The notes under the pieces were generated by a model. That model saw nothing but the letters and a program-made list of their open reading frames with translations, was not told where the DNA came from and did no database searches. Positions 37,424-48,030 of a DNA stretch of 64,000 nt are shown one piece after another (within the stretch, counting starts at the first letter, position 1; every line of letters begins with the position of its first letter). Source of the DNA: Leptodactylus fallax (Eukaryota > Chordata > Amphibia > Anura > Leptodactylidae). The stretch spans positions 952,501 to 1,016,500 of the forward strand of contig CAMRHE010000157.1 in NCBI GenBank assembly GCA_947044405.1, given 5' to 3'. Position numbers and translations under genes: made by a program.

Positions 37424-38470
37424 TATATCTCTCTGGACCAGACATTACCTCTCTGTTGTCGAGAGTTCCAGAGTGTCTAGCAGCTGTAGCCTCCTTTCTC
37501 TCCTCCCGCTTTCTCAAACTCAATATGGAAAAAGCAGAGTTCATCATCTTCATCCCACCTCGCACGGCCCCTTTACCGGACCCATCTATCATAATTGTTG
37601 GAACCACACTTACCTCAGTCCCATGGGTCCGCTGCCTTGGGATAACCTTAGACTCTGACTTATACTTCAAGCCACATATTCAAATCCTCAACACCTACTG
37701 CCGCCTCCAACTCAAGAACATCCATCAAATCCGCTCCTTCCTCACCCTTGAAACTAAAAAAATGGTAGTCCATACCCTCATAATCTCCCGCTTAGACTAC
37801 TGTAACACCCTTCTTCATGGCCTCCCAGCGAATACTCTTGCCCCCTTCAGTCCACTTTAAACTGTGCAGCTCGCTTAATACACCTCTCCCTCCGTTCTTC
37901 ATTGGCCGCTCCCCTCTGCCAATCCCTTCACTGGCTACCTGTTGCCCAGCGAATAGAGTTCAAATTACTAATGCTGATATACAAAGCCATCCACAACCTG
38001 TCCCTTTCTGACCTAATCTCCCGCTACCTGCGTGTATGTAACCTCCGATCCTCCAAAGACCTCCTACTCCGCTCTGCTCTTATCCGCTCTTCACACAACC
38101 ATCTCCAAGATTTCTCACGTGCATCCCCCATAAACTGGAACTCATTACCAAGACACATAAGACTGACCCGAACAATCACAAGCTTCAAGAAGGCCCTGAA
38201 GACTCACCTATTCAAGAAGGCCTACAACCTCCAATAACACTACTGTCACCACACCACCATCTGTACAGCCTTTCCCCTCACCTTCTGTCTCTATCCCTCT
38301 TCCCTCATAGATTGTAAGCCCTTATGGGCAGGGCCCTCTATCCCACTGTGCCAGTTGGTCATTTTTAGTATTACATTTGTTTTGTATATCTTGTGTACCG
38401 TATGTAAACCCTCAAATGTAAAGCACCATGGAATTAATGGTGCTATATAAATAATAATAATAATTATTAT
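37424..38470 (+). pseudogene. L2-type LINE, second part: RT C-terminus, 3' UTR and (ATA)n tail
   Basis: It resumes after the Tc1 insertion with CLAAVASFLSSRFLKLNMEKAEFIIF (about 37475), WVRCLGITLDSDLYFKPHI (about 37625) and SRLDYCNTLLHGLP (about 37788). A frameshift near 37860 moves to the frame LCQSLHWLPVAQRIEFKLLMLIYKAI... ending FKKALKTHLFKKAYNLQ at 38237. The 3' UTR has GATTGTAAGCCCTTATGGGCAGGGCCCTC and a terminal hairpin, AGCACCA-TGGTGCT at about 38421-38443, followed by TATAAATAATAATAATAA. That 3' hairpin plus short tandem tail is the L2/CR1 style of end, not poly-A. Confidence 0.85.
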
Positions 38471-38591
38471 AAGTGAGGACAGCAGCACACAAGTACGGAT
38501 ATACTTCTGGTTTTTGAGATGGTTTCATCTATTTCTGTCAGTCCAATGCATGTTAGTCCAAAAGTCTGATAGTTGTGCTTTGTCTCCTTAG

Positions 38592-38905
38592 ACCCCCATG
38601 CACACAACCGAGTGTGCATCCAATACGGACCAAGTTTGTAGTGGAATGCACTTGGATGACACTTGGAGTGACATCTGAGTGCATTCTGTTATGCATTCAT
38701 GTCTATGGGGGCTTCAGACCCATTCCATTCTGATGACAAGTAGCAGGATAGGACCTGCTTTATAATCATCTGTTCATCGGAATGGAATGGATCCGAAGCC
38801 TCCATAGATGTGAATGCATAACAGAATGCACTCAAATGTCACCCAAGTGCATTCTGCTGCAAACTCGGCCCCACATCCGATGCACTCTTGGTCGTGGGCA
38901 TGGGT
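38592..38905. repeat. Foldback MITE with 5-bp duplication CTTAG
   Basis: Ends ACCCCCATGCACAC and GTGGGCATGGGT; the arms are about 140 bp, with GTGCATTCTGTTATGCATTC present in both orientations (near 38682 and 38812). CTTAG lies at 38587-38591 and 38906-38910. The type is unclear. Confidence 0.65.
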
Positions 38906-38909
38906 CTTA

Positions 38910-39220
38910 GGCTGCCCATACACTTTAGATTAGGACAGCTGTCCAATTAATGATGGGGTCATTCATAAGCACAATCTTACCATTAACAACTAAATTGCCC
39001 AATCGCAATTGTTGAAAACAAAGAAGCACAGTGACTTGGTGCCAGTTGGATGATGATCAGCCAAAAACAGATGATATTTTCAGCAGAAAGCCAGCTGAAA
39101 TTATCTAGCATGGCTGATGTGTTTTCGGTAGACTAAAGTCTGCCTTTGGCCAGCCATGAACAGCCGTTTCAGAAAGTACATGTCAGATACCCTGCTGAAA
39201 ATCTAATGTATATGGCCAGC
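38910..39220. repeat. MITE with GGCTGCCCATACAC ends, abutting the previous one
   Basis: Starts GGCTGCCCATACACTTTAGATT and ends AATCTAATGTATATGGCCAGC, imperfect inverses. Left flank TTA, right flank TTT. A fragment of the same end (TATGTGTATGGCCAGC) is at about 35278-35295. The GGCTG end and T-rich 3-bp flank hint at Harbinger type. Confidence 0.5.
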
Positions 39221-40247
39221 TTTAGATGAGAGCACATGAAGAGGAGTCATGGAGGTAGAAATGATCTCATGGCTGTCCACATTTGGCATGAAGAATAAAA
39301 ACTCCTTCTGTGTTTTCCATTAATTTCAACAGATAACATAACTAATGATGAAAATAGAAGAAATATAGTATAATATAAAAAAATTAAGTAAAATATAAAA
39401 TATTATTATAATGCAACCTGAGAGTCTCCAAGACACTCAGAACAAATAACTGGGGAACATATTCAAGTGTACATCTACACGTGGCATAGATATTGTGTGG
39501 AACAACAAACTGAGGTTTTCCTTACTGAATGAATATGTGCAGCTAGCAATACATGAAGTAAATTATTACTTAGATGAGATTGGTGGGGTTAATATATGTG
39601 TAGTATGGAGACAGTCATCACAAACATAACTATCCCTAAAATAAGATATGGTTTTGCTATGTCCCTTAGGCTACGGGTATCAGACCGTGCTAAATTGCAC
39701 TTACTAGACAAGCATTATAATAAACACATCCAGTAATACATTACAAGTACAGTCTCTCGGTTTCCTCATTTCCATAATTATTATAAGACCTGAGGCTAAG
39801 CAGAATATTAGGAGATAAAGCAGAACATTGGAAATTAGTTAGGGATTGTTCAATGCATTTTATGGCAAAGTTTCTAACCATTGCAGACTGTGGCCTATAT
39901 ACCTCAAAGTCATTATGAGCTCTTACAGGGCCATTTCATTGGTCAGTTAGCATAGAGTTTATTGCAATGACCTGTACTATGTCAATGAAGCACTACTACT
40001 AACATGTAATAAAGATTAATATGTTAAAATAAATGTTATTTTATTTATTGATATTAAACATGAATTGGCGTCTTCCTGAACAGAACCACAGATGAATCTT
40101 CAATAGGTTTTGCTTTGTATGTAATAGGCTAAAATGAATTATGTTATGGCCCAGTTAGCTAACTTTGCAGTTCGGTAGTGACATCACCCTTTATATCATG
40201 TCAATTTTGCTATCAGCACAGTCCAAATAAATCATGGTGGTTCCCTT
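39221..40247. other. About 1 kb without a recognised element
   Basis: AT-rich DNA with no open frame worth calling and no recognised repeat end. Confidence 0.4.
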
Positions 40248-40440
40248 GCTTAAAAAAAAAAAAAAAAAAAACAACGAAAAACACACACCTGTAGCAGGTT
40301 TGTCATGAAACCCTGAAGCTACCCAGAGGAAACCCATGCAAATACTGGGAGAACATACAAACTCCTTGCAGATACTTTTCTTGGCTGGATTCAGTACCGA
40401 TATCTTTGATCTTTCGAAGCCCAAATGTGAGGCCTCTATC
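40248..40440 (-). repeat. Fragment of an L2-type/SINE-like 3' region with an A-run at one end
   Basis: ACCCAGAGGAAACCCATGCA and GGGAGAACATACAAACTCC are the widespread vertebrate retroposon wording. Reverse-complemented it would lead into the CCTCCCACACTCCAAAGACA text seen at 61485, so both are pieces of one family. A 20-base A-run lies at 40251-40271. No coding. Confidence 0.5.
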
Positions 40441-41456
40441 ATTTGCAGTTGACCACCACTGGACTCTCATACGGCTATACATATGGAGGAATTTGTTCTC
40501 TGCGTCAAACTCAGCTCCAAATTCCTCCTTGTGAACAAACCTTTACAAATGGCAAGCCTCAAATGATGCTGACCTTTATGGGGCATACCCATGAACAAAA
40601 CCATTTTAAAATTTGTAGACAATTAAAAGTTAAACATTTTTGGAAATTTAAGTTATTAAAAATTTTGCAGCATTTTAAACCCTTAAAGACCTGGCCATTT
40701 TTCATTTTTTGCATTTTTGTTTTTCCCTCCCCACATTTCAAGAACCATAACTTTTTGATTTCTCAGTTCACAGAGTCACATGATGGCTTATTGTTTGCGA
40801 AACAAATTGTACTTTGTAATGGCACCATTCAATATGCTGTGCAATGTACTGGGAAGCTGGAAAAAAATTTTGAATGAAGTGCTATTGGAGAAAAACTACA
40901 TTTGCGCCAATTGCATATGGGTTTAATTTTTACAGCGTTCACTATGTGGTAAAAATGACATGTTACCTGTATTTTGCAGGTCAGTATGAACACAGCGATA
41001 CCAAATTTATATAGTATTTGTAATGTTTCAATACCTTTTAAAAAATTAAAAACTTTGCAAAATAGAAAAAAAAATTTGTCACCATATTGTGATACCTGTA
41101 ACTTTTTCATATTTACATGTATGTAGCTGGGTATGGCGTCTTTTTATGCGGGAGAATATGTCGTTTTTATTGATACCATTTGGGGAAAGATCTGATGGTT
41201 TGATTACTTTTTATTTAATTTTTTATAGGAGGCAAATTGTTGAAAAAAACACTATTTGGCCATTTTGATTTTTTTCGCCGCTACGCCGTTCACCGTATGG
41301 GATAAATATTTTAATATTTTAATAGTTCAGACATTTTGGAGCGTGGGGATACCTAATGTGTTTATGTTTACTTTTGTTTATTTACTTTTATATCTGATAT
41401 AGGGAAAGGGGGGTGATTTGAACTTTTGTGTTTTTTTTTATTTTTTTTATACTTTT

Positions 41457-42144
41457 TGTGATGATGAGACCCTCAATTTATGTATCTTTCTTGGACATGT
41501 ATCATTCTTTATTCGTATCAGTCTCACATATCTGTAGGAATGTAGAGTTGTGTTTACATTGGTGGTCAATTCGCTCCAGTGGTTTTATGTGCATATCATG
41601 GAGAGTGGGCTTTTCTGACCCGTCAGTGTGATATCCCAGATGTCCAAAGGGGGGAGAGTGGGCTGGTGACCTGAAACTAACACAGGCACCCACCTTTCCT
41701 TCTAACCGGCATAGATTCCTCTTTTCGTGAGGAGAGGGCTGGCTGGGGGGGGTGAAGGGTGGAGCTGGACAGGGTCTTCACACTGAGGTGGGGTGCGGTC
41801 TTTTGTCTTTTGTGTGGAGCCTGGAAGAGAGACAGCTAAGGGAGAGCTGTGCTCAGGACCCTTCCTTAGGTCTGGTATTACTATATACTTTATTCCCATT
41901 TTTGTTTTATGTGCTGTATCATTGCACTTTTGCTCGTATATTTATGCTTGATCATATTAATATTGTATATTTCTGTATATGCTATTAATTAGTACCGACC
42001 CACTTGGGTTATTAAGTATATAAAATTTATAAAGCTCGTTTCATTCTATCCTACGAACTCTGTCCGCTCACGGGTTGTGAGTGGAAGGTTAAGAAGGGTG
42101 ATCGCAGGTAGGCCAAGGGGCTTGGCAAGGCGATATTCTTCACA
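41457..42144 (+). repeat. 5' LTR
   Basis: Begins TGTGATGATGAGACCC and ends GATATTCTTCACA, with the short inverted ends TGTGA/TCACA. Contains TATATAAAATTTATAAAG near 42017-42034, an A/T box that could serve as TATA. The 3' LTR differs by C for T in GAGYTGTG, C for T in GCATAYCATG, AA for GT in GAGARRGGG, T for G in GTCAKTG and one G fewer in the G-run. Confidence 0.95.
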
Positions 42145-42145
42145 G

Positions 42146-42163
42146 TGGTGGCAGCGGAGGGAT
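42146..42163 (+). other. Primer-binding site, probably tRNA-Leu
   Basis: One base after the LTR the sequence reads TGGTGGCAGCGGAGGGAT. Its complement ends GCTGCCACCA. That matches the 3' end of vertebrate tRNA-Leu of the AAG type (acceptor CGCTGCC plus CCA), with one mismatch in 18 from my recollection of that tRNA. It is where minus-strand DNA synthesis would start. Confidence 0.65.
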
Positions 42164-42343
42164 CTTAGGATAACAGTGTGTGGGTGTGGTATCACTCAGA
42201 CACTGAGGATTGTGGCAATCCTATGGCACGAGCTCGGTATGAGATCAAGCTTAAAATACGGTGAAAGTTTGGTACAGTACTGTTCCCTCCCTTCTTTGTT
42301 TTTTTTTCTGTCCTATCTTTTATTTGGCAACGGCTTCTAGTGG

Positions 42344-43789
42344 ATGTCTTGGTCTCTGAGAAGTGGAGCCAGGGGACGTCAGCAACTGACTGATACAAAC
42401 GCTGAGCAGATGGCTGATATGGAAGGTGCTGCAGCCGGGCAGGACGAGGAGCAAAGTCCTGAGAGGCTGCCACAAGAAAACATCACCATGCCAGATGGTT
42501 CAGCAGGTGCCCGGACCCCAGAGGTAACTTTGCCTGGAGGGACCAGTAGCCCCAGTTCTATGGGGGTAACGGACTTATACTTGCAAATGGCCTTACAGCA
42601 GCTAGACGCCGGTGACTCTAACACCCGTCTGCAGGTGATTCTCCAGTACCAAGCTGCTGCAGAGCGCCGGGCGGAGAGAGAGGCTGCTGCCGCTGCTGCA
42701 GAGCGTCGGGCTGAGAGAGAGGCTGAGCGAGAGGCCCGTGAACACCAGGCAGAGAGGGAGCATCAGCTTGAGCTAAAAAAGCTGGAACTTTCCCAGCAGG
42801 TGCAACCTTCACCTGCACAAACTCCAGGAGCCCAAGCACTAAAGATCTGATCTGAGGACTTTCCAGTCTTGGAAGATAATGGGGACTTGGACTCGTTCTT
42901 GCGGGGATTTGAGAGGGCGTGTAAGCAGCATCATATCCCCCAGGCAGAATGGGCCCGTTACCTGTCTCCCCGGCTGAAGGGAAAAGGCCTGGATGTTTCC
43001 ACGAGCTTACCAGAGGACGCGGACTATGAGACCATCAAAGCGGCGCTGATCTGGAGATACCGGCTCACGCCGGAGGTGTACCTCAAAAAGTTCCGGAATA
43101 TACAGCGGGGTCTCACAGAGAGCTATGCGGATGTTCTGCACCACTTACAGGCTACATTCTGGCAGTGGATCAAAGGACTTACTGTCACCACGTTTGAGGA
43201 ACTTGGGGACCTTATGATAAAGGAACAATTTCTCCAGGTGTGCCTTCTGGAGGTCCGCCAGTTCGTGTGTGATCGGAAACCCAAGACAGCAGACCAGGCT
43301 GCAGAGATTGCTGACGACTATGTGTCCACCAGGGAGCAAGGGACCAAGAGAGGAGCCACACTGCAGAGACTCTCAAGCTGGAAGGAGGGGCAAAGCTGGA
43401 GTTCACCACAGCCTGCAGTCTCCAAGTGGGGTAAGACAAACTCTGTACCGGGTGCCCCCTCTACTTCCCCTGTCCCAAGAACTCTGGGTGCCCCGGCGAC
43501 CACCTCCAAGTCCCAAGGAGAGGTCCGGCGGTGTCACACCTGTAACCAGCCAGGACATTTCAAGACGGAGTGCCCCAACCGCTCTAAGAACCCCCTGTTT
43601 CCCCAGCCATGGCAGCTGGCTCATCTGTATACTTGGTGGGGAGGGAGGGGTTGCAATCCAATGCCAACCGTCAAAAGGTCACTGTGGGGGATAAAGTGGT
43701 CATGGGATTTCGGGACACTGGGGCGGATGTTACTCTGGTGCAACCTGACTTGGTCCCTCCGGACATTATTATCCCTGGAAAAACTCTGA
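42344..43789 (+). pseudogene. gag: gag: coiled-coil, SCAN-like capsid domain and zinc knuckle; one in-frame stop
   Basis: Encodes the structural protein of the retrotransposon particle. One frame runs from ATG 42344 to 43789 and is broken only by TGA at 42848-42850. Before the stop: an acidic N-terminus, then an A/E/R-rich helix (residues ~96-150, AERRAEREAAAA..EREHQLELKK), probably coiled coil. After it: LDSFLRGFERAC, a capsid region, and around 43060-43330 a segment (YLKKFRNIQRG ... EELGDLMIKEQFLQVCLLEV ... ADQAAEIADDYV) that reads like a SCAN domain. Then a linker and one CCHC knuckle, CHTCNQPGHFKTEC, at 43532-43573. The last ~50 codons overlap pol in another frame, so the real Gag probably ends or shifts -1 between 43609 and 43789. 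The TGA is compatible with CGA to TGA decay but the ancestral codon is inferred. Confidence 0.9.
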
Positions 43790-46700
43790 CCCTGAGGGGT
43801 ATTGGACAAGAATGCTTAACTGTGCCCATGGCTTGCGTCCATTTGGACTGGGGTGCGGGAAAAGGAATGCGTGATGTGGGGCTAATGTCTGATCTGCCTG
43901 ACAATGTACTATTGGGAACAGATTTGGGGCCCTTGGTGTCCCAATATGGGGTGGGAGTAGCCCCACCTCGCTGTGACAAAATATCTGTACTGAAGGATGA
44001 TTTTAATGTGGTGTTGAAGCCTGTCACACAGGCAGAGGGAGGGGTCAGCAGCCTGCTTCCCCCTGCTGTGTGCCCAGCTAAAGGAATCAGTGAGAATGTA
44101 CATGAGGGGCTGTGGAATGTTAACCTGGCTGTAGCCCCGCCCACATCTGCGGGTGGTGATAGCCCCCTCAGTGTGACCCTGGCTGAGCCATTCACCCATG
44201 CAGTTCACTGTGAATCAATGAATGAATGCAATGTCAATGTAATTGCTAATTCTTGCCTTGCAGATTTCCAGAGTACCTCAGATCAGCACCTGACTGATGA
44301 CAATGTGCCAGGTGGTCAGGTGGGTCACGGGGATCTCAGGGCCGATCCGGATGAGGAACGGACTGCTGGTGTTGCGGTGGTAACCCGCAGCCAGAGTGCT
44401 AGAGGGGTGGAAGGCGATCCGACCCCTGAGCCGTTCCCTCTGTCACCCAGAGATGGCACTGAGACCGCCATGTCTAGCCTCCCCGCACTGGAGCCGGAGG
44501 AGTCCGGCGGGTATGTGACATGCACATCTCTTCTGTCTGGTTCCAGTCAGGAGTTCAGGGACGCTGTCCAAGCTGACCGCAGTCTGGACGCATTGAAGGA
44601 GCGTGCTGCTCAACCTCCCTTGGAGTCGGACAAGGACCGCGTGTACTGGGAGCAAGGGAGGTTGTACCGGGAAACGATCCCCACAAAGGGAAAAGAAAGT
44701 CGGCTCAGGGAGAAACATTTGGTGGTACCCCAACCCTATCGGGTGGAGTTGTTGCGGATTGCTCATGATATTCCACTGGCAGGCCAGCTGGGGATCACTA
44801 AGACCAAGGCTCGCCTCAGCCACTTATTCTACTGGCCTATAATGGGGACAGATGTAGCTAAATACTGCCGTTCATGTGACACTTGTCAGAGGATGGGCAA
44901 GGCGGGGCAAGGCTCAAAAGCCCCAATGATACCTATGCCCATCATAACCGAACCTTTCCAGCGGGTGGCTGTGGATCTCATTGGACCCCTGTTCATTCCC
45001 AGTCGCATCGGGAAACGTTTCATATTAATGGTAGTAGACTACGCTACTTGGTACCCGGAAGCTGTCGCTCTGTCTTCCACCCGGGCTGATGTAGTGGCCA
45101 AGGCTCTGGTAGGCATCTTCTCCCGTGTTGCATTTCCCAGAGAGATGCTCACAGACCAAGGTACCCAGTTCATGTCTGCCTTGATGCAAGGCCTGTGTAA
45201 GGTAACAGAGATGCAACATCTGGTGTCCAGCCCGTATCACCCACAGACCAATGGCCTGTGTGAACGGTTCAATGGCACCTTGAAGCAGATGCTCAGGATG
45301 TTAGTCGAGTCCCACGGGCGCGAGTGGGAGCCTTATCTCCCGCACCTGCTGTTCGCTTACCGGGAGGTGCCTCAAGCCTCAACGGGGTTCTCCCCCTTTG
45401 AGCTCTTGTACGGGAGACGTGTACGTGGGCCCCTAACTCTTGTGAAAGAGTCCTGGGAAGGAGAAATGGCCATCCAAGGTGTGCCAGTCGTGGAGTATGT
45501 CCTGCGATTCTGTGACCAAATGCAGGCTATGGCGCAGCTGGTGCATGACAACATGGTCCAGGCTCAGGCCGACCAGAAGCACTGGTATGATCAGAATGCC
45601 CGTGAGAGAACATACCAGCCAGGGCAGAAAGTATGGGTCCTAGTCCCTGAGCCCCAGGACAAGTTTCAGGCGAAATGGACCAGTCCATACGTCGTGCACC
45701 AGCAGGTCAACAGCGTCAGCTACCTGGTCACTGTTGATCCAGGCCGGAACAGGCATAAGGTCTTCCATGTCAACATGATGAAGGGTCATCATGACCGGGA
45801 AGCTAGTGCCTTTCCGGTATGCAGTCTGCTAGAGGAGGGGGAAGAAGAAGACCTTGTTGACTTGCTTGCTCATTTTCAGGAGGATGGGTCCAACAAGAAG
45901 GCACAGGTGAACCCCCTGCTGGCTGAGGCCCAGCTGGATGAAGTTTTGCACTCCCTCCCTGGTCTGTTCTCCACGAAGCCCGGGAGAACTGACCAGGCCA
46001 TTCACCATGTGGATACCGGGAATCATGCCCCTATCTGGCGGTCGCCATATCGCGTCTCCTCGGAGGTACAGGTCCAGATACGCAAGGAGATTGACGAGAT
46101 GCTGGAACTGGGGGTGATTCAGCCCTCTCACAGTGCATGGGCTTCACCTGTGGTTCTTGTGCCCAAAAAGGACCGGACCACCCGGTTCTGTGTAGACTAC
46201 AGGGAACTTAATGCGGTTATAGTCGACGACTCGTACCCCATGCCGCGCATCGACGACCTGCTTGACCGGTTAGGTAAGGCCCAGTACTTGTCCATCATGG
46301 ACTTGAGTCGGGCATACTGGCAGATCCCCCTGTCCCCCTGGCCTTTATCACCCCTTTCGGACTGTACGAGTCCACTGTCATGCCATTCGGCATGAAGAAT
46401 GCCCCTGCCACTTTCCAGCGGATGGTCAACTCCCTGCTGATGGGATGCGAAGAGTTTGCCACTGCGTACCTGGATGACATTGCCGTCTTCAGCTCCACTT
46501 GGGAGGAACACCTACAGCACCTGGCGCAGGTGCTGGGGCGGATCCACAGTGTGGGCTTGACCATCAAACCGGAAAAGTGTCAGCTGGGCATGCGCGAGGT
46601 CCAATACCTGGGACACCGGGTAGGTGGGGGAACCCTGAAACCAGAACCTGAAAAGCTGGATGTAATCACGTCCTGGCCAACCCCCCGGACCAAGCGACAG

Positions 46701-47333
46701 GTGATGTCTTTCCTGGGTACGGCAGGGTACTATAGGAAGTTCGTACCAAACTATAGTGCTCTGGCTGCCCCCTTGACGGACCTCACCAAGAAGAAGTTGC
46801 CGCAAACTATCCAGTGGACGGATGCTTGCGAGCGCTCCTTCCAGGCCCTGAAAGCGGCCCTGGTGAACGCACCTGTACTTCAGGCGTATGATGAGTCATG
46901 TCCGCTTGTGCTACAGACAGACGCCAGCACCTACGGACTCGGTGCCGTACTGAGCCAGCTTGACTCAGCGGGGCAAGAGCACCCGGTGCAGTACCTCAGC
47001 CGAAAGCTTCTGCCGCGGGAGGTGGCCTACGTCACAGTGAAGAAGGAATGCCTAGCAATTGTTTGGGCCTTGCAGCATCTGCAGCCTTACTTGTATGGGC
47101 GCCACTTCACCGTGGTGACGGATCACAACCCTCTGATCTGGATCAAACGTGTTGCAGGTCAGAAAGGACGGTTGTTACGTTGGAGCCTGGTGCTGCAGCA
47201 ATACAACTATGACATCCGGCACAAGCCTCGCCAGGCCCATGGCAATGCCGATGGCCTGTCCCGGCGGGGTGAGGCTGCGGAGGTGCGGGTGGAAGAGGAA
47301 CGGAGGCTCCTCCTTCCTCCCGACACGCTCTAA
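43609..47333 (+). pseudogene. pol: pol: protease, integrase, reverse transcriptase, RNase H; frameshift in RT
   Basis: Frame 1 runs from 43609 to 46395 (928 codons) and frame 3 from about 46341 to 47333. Protease: DTGA at residue 36 and LLGTDLG near 101. After a ~230-residue spacer, integrase: zinc-finger region with AHDIPLAGQLG then CRSCDTC (the second His of HHCC is Q), and the core triad D (codon 44974), D (TDQGTQF, 45154) and E (CERFN, 45262) with 35 residues between the last two. A chromatin-side tail has KWTSPYVV, a GPY/F-like module with S for G. Reverse transcriptase: FCVDYRELN and YLSIMDLSRAYWQIPLS, then a deletion near 46336-46341 that shifts frame, MPFGMKNAPATFQ, and AYLDDIAVFS. 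RNase H: VLQTDAST, KKECLAIVWAL, TDHNPLIW, NADGLSR, stop at 47331-47333. Pol is in -1 relative to gag, so a -1 frameshift is the simple expression model. Confidence 0.93.
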
Positions 47334-47343
47334 AAAGGGGAGG
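47332..47343 (+). other. Polypurine tract
   Basis: AAAAAGGGGAGG directly before the 3' LTR, the expected primer for plus-strand DNA. It overlaps the last base pairs of the pol stop codon. Confidence 0.85.
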
Positions 47344-48030
47344 TGTGATGATGAGACCCTCAATTTATGTATCTTTCTTGGACATGTATCATTCTTTATT
47401 CGTATCAGTCTCACATATCTGTAGGAATGTAGAGCTGTGTTTACATTGGTGGTCAATTCGCTCCAGTGGTTTTATGTGCATACCATGGAGAAAGGGCTTT
47501 TCTGACCCGTCATTGTGATATCCCAGATGTCCAAAGGGGGGAGAGTGGGCTGGTGACCTGAAACTAACACAGGCACCCACCTTTCCTTCTAACCGGCATA
47601 GATTCCTCTTTTCGTGAGGAGAGGGCTGGCTGGGGGGGTGAAGGGTGGAGCTGGACAGGGTCTTCACACTGAGGTGGGGTGCGGTCTTTTGTCTTTTGTG
47701 TGGAGCCTGGAAGAGAGACAGCTAAGGGAGAGCTGTGCTCAGGACCCTTCCTTAGGTCTGGTATTACTATATACTTTATTCCCATTTTTGTTTTATGTGC
47801 TGTATCATTGCACTTTTGCTCGTATATTTATGCTTGATCATATTAATATTGTATATTTCTGTATATGCTATTAATTAGTACCGACCCACTTGGGTTATTA
47901 AGTATATAAAATTTATAAAGCTCGTTTCATTCTATCCTACGAACTCTGTCCGCTCACGGGTTGTGAGTGGAAGGTTAAGAAGGGTGATCGCAGGTAGGCC
48001 AAGGGGCTTGGCAAGGCGATATTCTTCACA
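47344..48030 (+). repeat. 3' LTR
   Basis: 687 bp, TGTGATGATGAGACCC to GATATTCTTCACA. Followed by CTTTT, the copy of the target duplication. Same features as the 5' LTR. Confidence 0.95.

Larger units (their letters stand above)
41457..48030 (+). mobile_element. Full-length Ty3/gypsy LTR retrotransposon, Gmr1-like (integrase before reverse transcriptase)
   Basis: 6574 bp with two near-identical LTRs (688 and 687 bp), a 5-bp target duplication CTTTT at 41452-41456 and 48031-48035, a primer-binding site, a polypurine tract, and gag and pol. Pol order is protease, integrase, reverse transcriptase, RNase H; ordinary gypsy elements have integrase last. Known Ty3/gypsy elements with this Ty1/copia-like order are the Gmr1-like group of deuterostomes. 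The LTRs differ at about five substitutions and one G in a G-run, so insertion was recent. Two lesions disable this copy: a TGA within gag (42848-42850) and a small frameshifting deletion in RT near 46336-46341. It sits inside repeat R copy 1. Confidence 0.93.

Noticed and set aside
40443..40877. 144-codon open frame
   Set aside because: Spans the junction of two non-coding repeats (family T and family R).
43145..45240. Long minus-strand open frames inside gag and pol
   Set aside because: Antisense shadows of the retrotransposon coding region with no motif of their own.
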